Source of the DNA: Litoreibacter meonggei | Lineage (GTDB): Bacteria; Pseudomonadota; Alphaproteobacteria; Rhodobacterales; Rhodobacteraceae | Direction: 5' to 3' | Length of the DNA: 49,533 nucleotides | Assembly: GCF_003663885.1 (NCBI RefSeq) | Contig: NZ_RCCE01000011.1 | Span: 1-49,533, forward strand | Shown here: piece after piece, positions 6,756 through 15,379 of the stretch | Layout of the letters: every line of letters begins with the position of its first letter | How positions within the stretch are numbered: the stretch's first letter is position 1 | The notes under the pieces: generated by a model | The model's database searches: none | The model's input: only the letters and a program-made list of their open reading frames with translations | Told to the model about the DNA's origin: nothing | Made by a program: the position numbers and the translations under genes

Positions 6756-7391
6756 ATGGACCAGTCTTCGCCGATTCCCCTCGACAAGTTGATTGTTTGT
6801 ACGCATTGCGACGCGGTTTTCACGCTTGAACGTCCTCAGGTGGGGCAACGGGCGATTTGCGCGCGGTGTGGGACCGTGTTGATCACGCCGCGCCGTAAGG
6901 CGGGGTTGCAGATCATTGCCGTGTCCTTCGCGATCACAATCTTGATTATCGCGGCCACAGTTTTCCCGTTTCTGTCAATTTCAGCGGCGGGCACAACAAA
7001 TTCGGTCTCGATCCTTGACGCAGCGCTTGCATTTAGTGACGGACCTTTGGTGGCGCTTGCGCTGACCACGGCGGCGTTGATTATCTTCGTTCCGCTGGCG
7101 CGCGTATTGCTTACAATTTACGTCCTCGTGCCGATTGTGCTGGATCGCCCGCCCGCGCGTGGGTCCACTCAGGCTTTTCGCTTGGCAGAGGCGCTGCGGC
7201 CTTGGTCGATGGCAGAAATCTTTGTGCTCGGGTGCGCCGTAGCATTGATCAAGATCAGCGATCTGGCGGATGTCGCGTTCGGGCCGGCGTTCTGGATGTT
7301 TTCAGGACTGGTCGTTCTAGTTGTGGTTCAGGACAATTTCCTGTGTAGGTGGTCGGTATGGAAGTCGCTGGACAAAACACAAACATCATAA
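6756..7391 (+). CDS. pqiA: PqiA-like membrane protein, first half
   Basis: 211 residues. The N-terminus carries a zinc-ribbon-type double CxxC (VCTHC and ICARC, about residues 10-35), followed by four hydrophobic segments (about 50-72, 90-115, 138-160 and 172-190). This is one PqiA domain, half of the ~420-residue E. coli PqiA, which has two in tandem. PqiA is the inner-membrane partner of the PqiB MCE protein in phospholipid transport across the periplasm. The second half is encoded by the next gene, which overlaps this one by 34 bases. It is the first gene of pqiA-pqiA-pqiB-pqiC and lies just right of the decayed region. Confidence 0.85.
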   Translation: MDQSSPIPLDKLIVCTHCDAVFTLERPQVGQRAICARCGTVLITPRRKAGLQIIAVSFAITILIIAATVFPFLSISAAGTTNSVSILDAALAFSDGPLVALALTTAALIIFVPLARVLLTIYVLVPIVLDRPPARGSTQAFRLAEALRPWSMAEIFVLGCAVALIKISDLADVAFGPAFWMFSGLVVLVVVQDNFLCRWSVWKSLDKTQTS

Positions 7392-8008
7392 GCGCGCGCG
7401 ATCTCGGTGTCGTCGCCTGTATGCGTTGCACTCAGGTCTGGCCCGCGGGCACGCAGGCATGTGGGCGCTGTGGCAGTGCAATCGTCTCGCGTGACCACAA
7501 GAGTTTGCAGCGGGTGTGGGCGCTTTGGCTGGTTGGGCTGATGTGCTACGTGCCCGCCAATATGTATCCGATGCTTCAGACCCGTACGTTACTCAGCGTG
7601 CAGGAAGATACCATCGTCGGCGGCGCGGTCGAGTTGATCCATCACGGGGCTGTGGGCATTGCGCTGATTATCCTGATTGCAAGTGTGGTCATCCCGTTGG
7701 GCAAGTTTATGGCCATCGCGTTTCTTGCCATATCGGTCAAACGCCCTTCCAGCGTGTCCAACCACCACCGGCAAATGCTATACGAGGTGGTCGAATATAT
7801 CGGACGCTGGTCGATGATCGATATATTTGTAGTTGCGATCATGTCGTCGCTCGTTCAATTAAACACTCTCGCAGCGGTCAATCCGGGCCGTGCAAGCCTG
7901 TTTTTCGCGCTTTCTGTGATCTTTACGATGCTATCGGCGCAGGCTTTCGACAGCCGCATGATCTGGGATGTGCGCACCCGACAAGAAGGAGCGCCCTTGG
8001 ATGAATGA
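7358..8008 (+). CDS. pqiA: PqiA-like membrane protein, second half
   Basis: 216 residues. It again has a paired CxxC (ACMRC, ACGRC) and then four membrane segments, including the motif LMCYVPANMYPML that is characteristic of PqiA/YebS domains, and EYIGRWSMIDIFVVAI near the third segment. ATG 7358 is chosen over the in-frame GTG at 7349 because AGGTGG (7347-7352) is well placed before it. It overlaps the upstream half by 34 bases and the next gene by 8, so all are probably translated in one coupled block. The two halves presumably assemble into one PqiA-like unit. Confidence 0.85.
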   Translation: MEVAGQNTNIISARDLGVVACMRCTQVWPAGTQACGRCGSAIVSRDHKSLQRVWALWLVGLMCYVPANMYPMLQTRTLLSVQEDTIVGGAVELIHHGAVGIALIILIASVVIPLGKFMAIAFLAISVKRPSSVSNHHRQMLYEVVEYIGRWSMIDIFVVAIMSSLVQLNTLAAVNPGRASLFFALSVIFTMLSAQAFDSRMIWDVRTRQEGAPLDE

Positions 8009-10085
8009 GACGCCAACGCCAGTGACCATCGAGCCCGCGCGCGCGTCTTTCTTTGCGAACGCATCGTTTGTCTGGATTATCCCATTATTGGCGCTTGCTA
8101 TTGCGCTTGGCGTTGCTTGGCAGTCCTACAATGATCGTGGCCCGCTCATCGAGATCGTGTTTGAAAACGGTGCGGGTATTGCTGAACGCGAAACCGAGTT
8201 GCGCTTCCGCGATGTGGCGGTCGGCGTCGTGGAGAAGGTCAAGTTTGCGTCAAACCTGTCCGGCGTCATTGCCTTTGTGCGTCTGGACAAGGAAGTCTCG
8301 CCCTATGTCGATGTCGGCTCGAGCTTCTGGGTCGTCCGTCCAGAGCTGAGCGCCCAAGGCGTCAGTGGCCTCGAGACCGTTCTGTCAGGCGTCTACATCG
8401 AGGGATCCTGGGATGGGGAAATTGGCCCGCCCCAGTCCGAGTTCAAGGGACTCAAAGACACCCCGCTTTATCGCTATGGCAGAGAAGGGCTTGAGATCAC
8501 CTTGCGCACAACGTCTGGTGGCAATCTGACCGATGACAGCCCCATCACATTTCGCGGGATCGAAGTCGGGCGCGTCGGCAAGGCGCATATCTCTCAACAG
8601 GGCAGCTTCGCGGTTGCTGAAGCGATCATTTATCATCCTCACAGCCGTTTAGTCTCGGCGACAACGCGGTTCTGGGACACCTCCGGGTTCACGTTTTCAG
8701 TTGGGCCCGGCGGCGCGGAAATCGACTTTTCGTCGCTTGCTACGCTTGTGAGCGGCGGGCTGACTTTCGAGACTTTCGTGTCAAGCGGAGGCCGCGTGTC
8801 CGATGGCATGTCTTTCGAGGTTTTTGCCGACGAGGAATCCGCGCGGGACAGCGTGTTCAACGCGTCCGAGGCAGAGCCGCTCCAAATGCGCGTGGTGTTT
8901 GAGGATAGTATTTCCGGTCTGGCTGTTGATGCCCCCGTCGAGTTGAGCGGCTTTCCGATTGGCCGCGTGACCGGTGTATCCGGCGTCATTGATGCAGATG
9001 CGTTCGGGGACGAACGTGTGCGACTGAACGCGTTGATAGACATCCAGCCTGCGCGACTTGGGTTGACCGACGAAGTGACACCGGAGGCCGCGTTGCAGTT
9101 TCTATCGCGCCGCATTGAAGAAGGGCTGCGCGCGCGTTTGGCGTCTGCCAGCCTTCTGGCGGGAGGGTTGAAAATCGAGTTGGTTGATACTGAAAATGCG
9201 CCGCTCTATGTCGTGCAGTCTGGCGAAGGCATCATCCCCGTTATTCCCAGCACCGCCAATGACATTTCGGATGTTACCGCAACGGTTGCCGGTGTTGTGT
9301 CACGGATCAATAATCTGCCCATCGAAGAGTTGCTCAATAGCGCCATTCAGTTTCTCAACAGCGCAGATGCGCTTATATCCAACGAGGATCTGCGCGAGAC
9401 GCCCAAAGTTGTGCGTGCCCTGTTGGGGGATGTGCGCGATATCGTCGGCTCCGACGACGTGCAAGCCATCCCTGTTAAATTGAACGCGACCCTCGGGCGG
9501 TTTGAAACTCTGTTGGCACAGTTGGAGAAGGATAAGTTTACCACGCAACTCGTGGCGGCGGTCGATGCTGCTGCCGCTGCTGCCAACGGCGTGAATGCGT
9601 CCGTCGAAGGCGTGCCGGCACTGGTCAAACAACTCCAAGCCGTAGCGGCCAAGGCCGAAACGCTGCCCTTGGAAGACCTGACCACGCAACTCACCACGCT
9701 CACAGCATCGGCGGATGCTATTCTTGGCACCGACGCAGCAAAACAACTGCCTGCTGACCTTGGCGCCGCGCTGAACGAAATCAACGCAACCTTGCGCGAA
9801 TTGCGCGAGGGTGGTGCTGTTACAAACATCAACGCGACACTCGATTCAGCGCGCAAGGCCGCCGATGCCGTGGCCACATCCACGCAAGATTTGCCTGCAC
9901 TGGTCGAACGTGTTCGCTTGGTTTTAAATCAGGCCAACCAGACCATTGCAGGATATAACAAGGGCGACGTGCTCAGCAGGGATGCGCAAAGTGCGCTGCG
10001 CGATATTTCTAAGGCGGCCGAGGCGATGACCTCGCTTGCCCGTATGCTGGAACGCAATCCGGGCTCACTCATTCGAGGAAGATGA
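8001..10085 (+). CDS. pqiB: PqiB-like MCE-domain lipid transport protein
   Basis: 694 residues from ATG 8001 (AAGAAGGA upstream). One N-terminal membrane anchor (about residues 22-42) precedes three MCE domains (about 47-140, 160-265 and 285-400) with the GxxVGxV/GxxIGxV signature: RDVAVGVVEKV, RGIEVGRVGKA and SGFPIGRVTGV. A long C-terminal helical region (about 430-690), rich in Ala and Leu heptads, should extend the tube towards the outer membrane. E. coli PqiB (546 residues) stacks three MCE rings with a coiled-coil needle; this one has a longer needle region. It sits between PqiA and PqiC, and the next gene starts within its stop codon (ATGA). Confidence 0.9.
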   Translation: MNETPTPVTIEPARASFFANASFVWIIPLLALAIALGVAWQSYNDRGPLIEIVFENGAGIAERETELRFRDVAVGVVEKVKFASNLSGVIAFVRLDKEVSPYVDVGSSFWVVRPELSAQGVSGLETVLSGVYIEGSWDGEIGPPQSEFKGLKDTPLYRYGREGLEITLRTTSGGNLTDDSPITFRGIEVGRVGKAHISQQGSFAVAEAIIYHPHSRLVSATTRFWDTSGFTFSVGPGGAEIDFSSLATLVSGGLTFETFVSSGGRVSDGMSFEVFADEESARDSVFNASEAEPLQMRVVFEDSISGLAVDAPVELSGFPIGRVTGVSGVIDADAFGDERVRLNALIDIQPARLGLTDEVTPEAALQFLSRRIEEGLRARLASASLLAGGLKIELVDTENAPLYVVQSGEGIIPVIPSTANDISDVTATVAGVVSRINNLPIEELLNSAIQFLNSADALISNEDLRETPKVVRALLGDVRDIVGSDDVQAIPVKLNATLGRFETLLAQLEKDKFTTQLVAAVDAAAAAANGVNASVEGVPALVKQLQAVAAKAETLPLEDLTTQLTTLTASADAILGTDAAKQLPADLGAALNEINATLRELREGGAVTNINATLDSARKAADAVATSTQDLPALVERVRLVLNQANQTIAGYNKGDVLSRDAQSALRDISKAAEAMTSLARMLERNPGSLIRGR

Positions 10086-10651
10086 CTATGGATTTTCTAA
10101 AGCCGATCCTTATCGGGACCGCCTTCGTGCTTTCTGCGTGCGGGGCCACGCCTGACCTGTATCCGGTCACTCCCCCGAAGGTGGAGCAAAAGCAGCGCAT
10201 TGCCTTTAGAGCCGTTGAGGTGCGCGACGTCTCGCTACCGGCCTATGCGGGGGCCAACGAGATCGCTATCGAGGATGTGGACGGCAAACTGGTGACCGAC
10301 GCGGCCGTTCTTTGGGCGGACAGCCCCGAGCGAGCGGTCGCGTTGGAACTGACACGCAATCTGTCGCGCCTGACTGGCGCGCGTGTGGCGTCCGAGCCTT
10401 GGCCTTTCGAGGCCTTCCCGGATGCCCGACTAGAGGTACGCTTCGAAAGTCTTATCGCCAGTGCAACCGGACAGTTCCGCGCGTCCGGGCAATTCTTTGT
10501 GGGCGTTCCGGAGGGTGGTCGCGAACGCTCAGGCTTGTTTGAGCTTTCCGTACCATTCGATCCGCTAGGCGGGCCACAAGCCATCGCAGCGGCACGAGGT
10601 CAGGTGATACTTGATCTTGCCTTGTATATTGCTCGCAACGGATTGCGTTGA
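10082..10651 (+). CDS. pqiC: PqiC-like outer-membrane lipoprotein (ABC-type transport auxiliary)
   Basis: 189 residues with a lipoprotein signal peptide ending LSAC (Cys20) and a mature domain of the PqiC/YmbA (DUF330) type. The mature part includes ELTRNLSRLTGARVASEPW and a C-terminal helical stretch. In E. coli PqiC anchors the PqiB needle to the inner face of the outer membrane. The four-base overlap with pqiB and the end of the plus-strand run here complete a pqiABC operon of about 3.9 kb. It converges on the minus-strand catabolic operon. Confidence 0.85.
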   Translation: MTMDFLKPILIGTAFVLSACGATPDLYPVTPPKVEQKQRIAFRAVEVRDVSLPAYAGANEIAIEDVDGKLVTDAAVLWADSPERAVALELTRNLSRLTGARVASEPWPFEAFPDARLEVRFESLIASATGQFRASGQFFVGVPEGGRERSGLFELSVPFDPLGGPQAIAAARGQVILDLALYIARNGLR

Positions 10652-10688
10652 ACGCGAGTTTGTTCTCGACGCCTAATTCGCAATTTAT

Positions 10689-10701
10689 ACGGTCCTACCG
10701 T
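10689..10701. terminator. Small symmetrical hairpin between convergent operons
   Basis: ACGGT-CCT-ACCGT sits in the 64-base gap between pqiC and the end of the minus-strand operon. It is a short 5-bp stem with no T-run, so a terminator role is possible but weakly supported. Confidence 0.25.
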
Positions 10702-10715
10702 GACGGCGAGACAGA

Positions 10716-11411
10716 TTAGGTGCGCGCGTTTTCGAACGCGGACCAAGCGGCTTCGAACTTGGCAAAGTCAAACCCCGGCTCGCGTGCCGGACCAAGCACT
10801 AGGTGCTCCGTGTCCTGTAACTTTTTTATCGCCGCGGCGAGGTGCTCAACCACCTCGGGCGGGATCACAACGGCGCCATGTCGATCAGCGTGAACCAGAT
10901 CACCGGACTGCACGGTCATTCCGAAGATGGTGACGGGTGTTTCTAACTCTTGCACATGGACGAAACCGTGGCTTGGCCCGATGGAGCCAGCGATCACAGG
11001 AAAGCCGTCGGTCAAGTCACCGAGATCGCGCATCACGCCATTGGTCAGGGTGCCCGACATGCCAAAACCTTTGTGGACTACGCAGTTTACCTCGCCCCAA
11101 AAGGCACCGACGCAATGCGGAAAGTCGGTGTCCTCGATCACCGCGATTGACGGTTTCGGGGCTTCTGCCATGGCCTTGTAATACGCCATGCGTCGCGTGC
11201 GAATTACATCAGGGGACTCGGTTGGCGGATTTACGGCGGCGATTTTTGCGGTCACAGCGTAGCCCACGACGGCGGGGTCATCAGGTGCGCTGCATAGCAC
11301 GGTGCCCCGAGTGAAAGCCCTAAATCCGCGCTTGCCTTGAGCGACTTCGATGGCGTTACAGACAGTCGGCGTATCCACCGTTCGCAATAGGTCTAAAAGT
11401 GCGTCGTTCAT
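10716..11411 (-). CDS. RraA-family aldolase/decarboxylase-like protein
   Basis: 231 residues of the RraA / HMG-aldolase fold. Catabolic members cleave 4-hydroxy-4-methyl-2-oxoglutarate or related oxo acids, or decarboxylate oxaloacetate. The metal and substrate motif is visible as SGTLTNGVMRDLGDL (Arg128, Asp129), followed later by GDLVHADRHGAVVIP. The start is ATG 11411, because GGAGGCAAA stands directly before it; the frame is open a little further up. It overlaps the upstream hydrolase gene by four bases (ATGA) and is the last gene of the operon, where it could perform a final retro-aldol or decarboxylation step that yields pyruvate-like products. The exact substrate is unknown. Confidence 0.8.
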   Translation of the reverse strand: MNDALLDLLRTVDTPTVCNAIEVAQGKRGFRAFTRGTVLCSAPDDPAVVGYAVTAKIAAVNPPTESPDVIRTRRMAYYKAMAEAPKPSIAVIEDTDFPHCVGAFWGEVNCVVHKGFGMSGTLTNGVMRDLGDLTDGFPVIAGSIGPSHGFVHVQELETPVTIFGMTVQSGDLVHADRHGAVVIPPEVVEHLAAAIKKLQDTEHLVLGPAREPGFDFAKFEAAWSAFENART

Positions 11412-12100
11412 TTTGCCTCCAACCAACGGGACAAGGCCGCTGTCGTTTCGTCAGGTTGTTCAAGTGTCGGGAGATGGCCCGCGTTTTCAACGATATGCAT
11501 AGTTGATTGGGGCATAAGGCTGTGCATCAATTCGTGGCGATGAATAGGGCAAAGCGCATCTTCTCGGCCGCATAGGATCAGCGCAGGAACGTCGCAGTTT
11601 TGCAGGGTAGCGGATTGATCAGGGCGCGTTTGCAGGGCGCGCGACTGAGCAACAAATCCCTCTGGTCCGACGGCATCGGCCATATCCATACAAAGGTTCA
11701 ATATCTCTGCGCGGCGGGGCCCATCCGTTAGATAATTGGGCTTCATTTCATCGCGCATCACCGTGGCAAGCCCACCGGCCTGTACCTTGGCAATTTGCGG
11801 TTCGCGCATGGCTTTGACTTTATCGCTTTCCGCCAGCGGGTTGGTGTCGAGCAGAGCGATACGCTCCACCCGTTCTGGCGCTTGCCGGAGTACTTCCATC
11901 GCCACGATGCCCCCCATCGACAAGCCCGCCAAAGCAAACTTGGGCGGCGCTTGAGAGAGAATTTGGGCTGCGATTGCCTTTATCTGATCACCGACAAACG
12001 GGGCAAAATGTACCACTCGTTCTGCAGAAAAGGCGGCGATCTGTGGCGCGAAGAGCCGCGCGTCGCACATCATACCTGGAAGCAAGACAAGCGGTGTCAT
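11408..12100 (-). CDS. Alpha/beta-hydrolase
   Basis: 230 residues of the alpha/beta-hydrolase fold with a complete triad: nucleophile Ser61 in GLSMGG, Asp181 in GREDALCP and His209 in ENAGHLPTLEQP. The opening PLVLLPGMMCDARLF supplies the oxyanion-hole region. Such enzymes hydrolyse esters, lactones or C-C bonds of beta-diketones. In this operon, with two oxidoreductases upstream and an RraA-like enzyme downstream, hydrolysis of a lactone or ester intermediate is a plausible job (inference). Overlaps of four bases (ATGA) with both neighbours point to coupled translation. Confidence 0.85.
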   Translation of the reverse strand: MTPLVLLPGMMCDARLFAPQIAAFSAERVVHFAPFVGDQIKAIAAQILSQAPPKFALAGLSMGGIVAMEVLRQAPERVERIALLDTNPLAESDKVKAMREPQIAKVQAGGLATVMRDEMKPNYLTDGPRRAEILNLCMDMADAVGPEGFVAQSRALQTRPDQSATLQNCDVPALILCGREDALCPIHRHELMHSLMPQSTMHIVENAGHLPTLEQPDETTAALSRWLEAK

Positions 12101-13221
12101 GACGCCAAGGCTGCCCCTTCGGCCATCGCCTGCAACTTGGCGTATGCGATATCAGGATCAACGGAGCCAAATCCGGCGAAGGTCCCGAACCCGCAATCCG
12201 AGCCGGCGATGACACGGTCGGCGCCGACGATATTGACGAACCGTTCCAGTCGCTGGGCCACAAGTTCGGGATGCTCTACAAAGTTGGTGGTCGTATCGAC
12301 GACGCCGGGGATCAGAATTTTGCTGTCAGGAATGTCCGCCTTGCGATCGCGGAAAGTTGTCCATTCGTGGCCATGGCGGGGGTTTGAGGTTTCGAACAAA
12401 ACATAGTCAGCCCGTGCAGACATCAGCGTGTCGAACATCTTGGACATAGGGATGTCGCAGGTATGTGGTCCTTCGTAGTTACCCCAACAGATATGGATAC
12501 GGACTTTGTCGGCGGGGATGTTTTTAAGCGCGTGGTTCAACGCTTCCACATGGGATGCTGCTATTTTTATGAACTCAGCATCTGACAGGTCGTTGAACAA
12601 CATATGACGCGACAGCGCGAGGTCTGGGCAATCGAGTTGTAGATCAAGCCCGCTGGCCACGATCGTTTCATATTCGGTCTGCATCGCATCGGCCAGAGCT
12701 GCCAGATAAGCATCCCGAGTGGGGTAATAATCATTCTGCAAAAACAATGAGATAACGCCGGGCGATGCTGCGTTCATAAAGCCCTGTTCGACACCATGTT
12801 CGGCCATGCCGGCCTTAAGATTGGCGATGTCTTTTTCAAGCTCGCCTTGACCCTTGGACTTCACCTCACCGACGCACATGGGGCGCGCATATTGGGGCGA
12901 CCCACCGTCATCGGCCAGCCGTTTGAGAAAGGTCGGGAACTGCTTGAGGTCTGCAGGGGCATTACGTGGGCTATCGCCGTCAAAACCGGTGTAGCGGTCT
13001 TTGACATAAGTTGCGTAGCTGATTTTCGAGGTCTCGCCGTCACTGACGATATCCACGCCAGCGGCGACCTGTTTGCGCACGGTTTCGGACACGGCGGCCG
13101 TCATGCAAGCGTCGAACTCTGCTTGCGCGTAATCGGTGCCATTTTCGCGCGCGAAGATGAAATCAACCACGTCTTGCGTGCGCGGAAGGGACCCGACGTG
13201 AGAGGTTAAAATCTTGGACAT
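12097..13221 (-). CDS. Cobalamin-independent methionine synthase-like (MetE C-terminal core) protein
   Basis: 374 residues, matching only the catalytic C-terminal barrel of MetE (MetE itself is about 750). It starts SKILTSHVGSLPRTQDVVDF. Candidate zinc ligands are seen in HICWGNYEG (about residue 243) and in AGSDCGFGTF (Cys about 341). Stand-alone MetE-core proteins include archaeal methionine synthases, coenzyme-M transferases and poorly known catabolic members; they move methyl or alkyl groups to or from a thiol. Its place in a catabolic operon suggests demethylation or thiol-adduct chemistry rather than methionine synthesis (inference). Start 13221 follows GAAAGG. The 78 bases before it carry a set of CGTATGG repeats. 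Confidence 0.8.
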   Translation of the reverse strand: MSKILTSHVGSLPRTQDVVDFIFARENGTDYAQAEFDACMTAAVSETVRKQVAAGVDIVSDGETSKISYATYVKDRYTGFDGDSPRNAPADLKQFPTFLKRLADDGGSPQYARPMCVGEVKSKGQGELEKDIANLKAGMAEHGVEQGFMNAASPGVISLFLQNDYYPTRDAYLAALADAMQTEYETIVASGLDLQLDCPDLALSRHMLFNDLSDAEFIKIAASHVEALNHALKNIPADKVRIHICWGNYEGPHTCDIPMSKMFDTLMSARADYVLFETSNPRHGHEWTTFRDRKADIPDSKILIPGVVDTTTNFVEHPELVAQRLERFVNIVGADRVIAGSDCGFGTFAGFGSVDPDIAYAKLQAMAEGAALAS

Positions 13222-13238
13222 ATCAGGCCTTTCAGAGC

Positions 13239-13287
13239 GTATGGAAACGGTATGCAAAGCGTATGGCAGCCGTATGGCCGCCATACG
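13239..13287. promoter_or_regulatory. Helically phased CGTATGG repeats with a palindrome (possible operator)
   Basis: CGTATGG occurs at 13239, 13260 and 13271, with a variant GGTATGC at 13249. The steps of about 10, 11 and 11 bases are close to a DNA turn. The last copy forms a palindrome CGTATGG-CCG-CCATACG (13271-13287). They fill the gap between the bicupin gene and the MetE-like gene and could be an internal operator or an mRNA structure. No known regulator is assigned. Confidence 0.45.
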
Positions 13288-13299
13288 CATGAGGGGGCT

Positions 13300-14265
13300 T
13301 TAACCTTTCCAGGTCAGACCCGCCGGATCGCCTGTGGCGACGACATGGTAAAGTGATGCCTCGCCGGACATTGACGGCACAGCGGAGTGAGCAAGGTTTT
13401 CGGGAACCGACATGGTGTCACCGGGCGCAAGGGTGGCCGCTCCGCCGTCCCACGTGACGCGCCAGTGGCCGCGCATCGGCATCAGCACTGACGGGTAGGG
13501 GTGGCTGTGTTTGGTCTCGGTGGCGGATCCACGCGTGATAAAATCAACCTCGAAGCCCGGCTTGTCGCGCAGGAGGCCGTTTTCGCCCAGCACATTGACA
13601 GGTTTCTTGTCCGCCAGCGCGACCATATCCCAGTAGCGAGCGATGTGGTTTGGCAAAACATCGGTTGTGGTCGGCTCAGGGCGCTTGGCCAGCTCCGCAT
13701 CGCTCATTAGTGGCATTGGGTTGATGCCTTCAGGCAGGCGCTGTTGCTTCTTGCTGTCATACAGTTTGCCGTTCTCACCAAGGATCAACCCGTGCTCCGC
13801 CGCATCCTCAATGACCTGTGGCGCCCACATGACGCCGCCGCCGGCATCGTCGCCACCAAGGATTGCCATAATCATTCCGTAGTCGGTGCCGATGTTTTCA
13901 AAGCCGCGGAAAATGCCCGTGGGGATGTTGAAAATATCGCCCTCTTGCAGCGTTACTTCGCCCGCGTCGCCCCAACGGCCCCAGAAGAAGCGCCAGGTGC
14001 CCTTAAGGACAAAAAACACCTCGGCGGTGTGGTGATCATGCAGCGAGTTCCGGCATTTGGGGGGCTGGCCCGCCGCGCCGATGTTGAAGCCGTGGGGTAT
14101 AGCGATGTGGACATGCTGATCGGGGCTTTCCGATACGCCGCCACCGATTATGGTGAAGTTTTCCTTCTGATCGCTGCCCGGTGTGTGGGCGTCGATAAAG
14201 GCTGTTTTACAGGGTTGCAGATCGCCATAGCGAACGATGCGGGATTCCATGTCTTGCGGTGTCAT
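13300..14265 (-). CDS. Bicupin protein
   Basis: 321 residues with two cupin domains. The first (about 70-140) contains NSLHDHHTAEVFFVLKGTW followed by GDIFNIPTGIFRGFEN, with a full set of His/Glu metal ligands. The second (about 235-310) has KHSHPYPSVLMPMRGHWRV followed by GDTMSVPENLAHSA. Bicupins include dioxygenases, isomerases and decarboxylases that act on small organic acids. The strong metal site in the first domain suggests an enzyme. ATG 14265 has AGGA 8 bases upstream. It is preceded by a 139-base gap, the largest inside the operon apart from regulatory regions. The reaction cannot be told from sequence. Confidence 0.75.
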   Translation of the reverse strand: MTPQDMESRIVRYGDLQPCKTAFIDAHTPGSDQKENFTIIGGGVSESPDQHVHIAIPHGFNIGAAGQPPKCRNSLHDHHTAEVFFVLKGTWRFFWGRWGDAGEVTLQEGDIFNIPTGIFRGFENIGTDYGMIMAILGGDDAGGGVMWAPQVIEDAAEHGLILGENGKLYDSKKQQRLPEGINPMPLMSDAELAKRPEPTTTDVLPNHIARYWDMVALADKKPVNVLGENGLLRDKPGFEVDFITRGSATETKHSHPYPSVLMPMRGHWRVTWDGGAATLAPGDTMSVPENLAHSAVPSMSGEASLYHVVATGDPAGLTWKG

Positions 14266-14404
14266 TTTGATATTCCTAATTTTTTAATTGGCATTTAACG
14301 TGGTGAATTGCCAAAACTCGAAGGTGGCCGCAGGTTCAAACGCCGCGCGCGTCGGCTGGCTAGAAAGCCGTGAAGCCGGAATAGGGTGCGCGCAGTGCGT
14401 TGCA
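14266..14404. other. Intra-operon gap with a TTGGCA/TGCCAA inverted repeat
   Basis: 139 bases between the bicupin start and the stop of the upstream NTF2-like gene. TTGGCA (14288-14293) and TGCCAA (14309-14314) flank 15 bases just before the bicupin gene. It may be a regulatory site or an internal promoter region, but I see no clear -35/-10 pair. Confidence 0.3.
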
Positions 14405-15379
14405 TTAGGCGGCCCCGGTGTGCAGGTGGATTTGTTTCCAGATCGCGACTTCGTCGATCAATGTGTATTCACGGCGCAGACCCCTCTCACCCCATTCGGC
14501 ATGAGTGATGCCCATGACGTGGACCTCGGCACCGGTCGGAGCGCCAAAAAATCCTTGGCCAGCGTGTTTGCCGGTGAGTGACCAGCGCACGGCGGCACGA
14601 TTGGGCAGGCCGGGATCATCGCGCCCGATCACGTGGTCAATTTTAAAGGTCGCCGTGGGGAAGGACGAGCGCAGGCGCATCCAGTCGGTTTCGACAAAAT
14701 CCCAGCCCCAGCCACCACGTGCGCCCCAGTGTTCGCTTCGCACGGCGCGGTCGTATTGGCTACGGATGACGGTGAAATCTTTGTCCATGATCCGTTGCAG
14801 GATATTGGCGAGTTTGCCGCCCCACTCATTGTCGTTACCGCGCCCCGTGTAGGGGCCTTGCACGTCATGAGACGGGTGGAACGGACGCTGGCAATTGTCG
14901 GGGCCACCTTCGACTTCGATCTGATGACGCGCGTAGTCGGATGGGCCCCAGCCCAGCTGCCGTGCGATGCCGCCGACGTCACGGATCAACCATTCGTCGT
15001 CGATCACGTCACCTTTGGCCGCGCAATCGGCGATGGTATAGACCGAGAACCGCTTGCCTGTCGGCGCGCCAAATGCGCCATGCCCGGTGTGTGTCCCCGA
15101 TGTATTGATGCGGTGAGAAGAAAGGAAGCCGTCCTCTTCATTGCCCGACCAGATCACGTCATCCGCCAGCAGTTCGCGGTCTGGGAATTCGGCGAGGGTA
15201 GCCAAGGTTCCGTCAATGACGCCCGCGTTCCCGGTGACAAGGCCGGACGGGAAGCGCATGGGGATGTCTTTTTCGTAGTAGTGGTGCAAGGTGGCCAGTC
15301 CGCGATCTTCCCATATCTCTTTGGTGATCTTCACGATGTAGTCTGGCAGGTCTTTGAATTGGTTTGAAAAACCCTTCAT
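14405..15379 (-). CDS. Double NTF2-like (SnoaL/polyketide-cyclase-type) protein A
   Basis: 324 residues made of two NTF2-like/SnoaL-like cone domains (about 10-155 and 185-320). A marker recurs in each half: SSHRINTSGTHTGHGAFGAP with TGKRFSVYTIADC in the first, and RAAVRWSLTGKHAGQGFFGA with TGAEVHVMGITHAEW in the second. SnoaL-like proteins catalyse aldol-type cyclisation, dehydration or isomerisation, or only bind small molecules. It is a close paralogue of the next gene upstream and overlaps it by four bases (ATGA), so the pair could form a heteromer. No catalytic residue can be named with certainty. Confidence 0.75.
   Translation of the reverse strand: MKGFSNQFKDLPDYIVKITKEIWEDRGLATLHHYYEKDIPMRFPSGLVTGNAGVIDGTLATLAEFPDRELLADDVIWSGNEEDGFLSSHRINTSGTHTGHGAFGAPTGKRFSVYTIADCAAKGDVIDDEWLIRDVGGIARQLGWGPSDYARHQIEVEGGPDNCQRPFHPSHDVQGPYTGRGNDNEWGGKLANILQRIMDKDFTVIRSQYDRAVRSEHWGARGGWGWDFVETDWMRLRSSFPTATFKIDHVIGRDDPGLPNRAAVRWSLTGKHAGQGFFGAPTGAEVHVMGITHAEWGERGLRREYTLIDEVAIWKQIHLHTGAA

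Noticed and set aside
12796-13209. 137-codon frame antisense to the MetE-like gene
   Set aside because: It lies wholly inside a well-supported gene on the other strand and shows no family motif; a codon-bias shadow.
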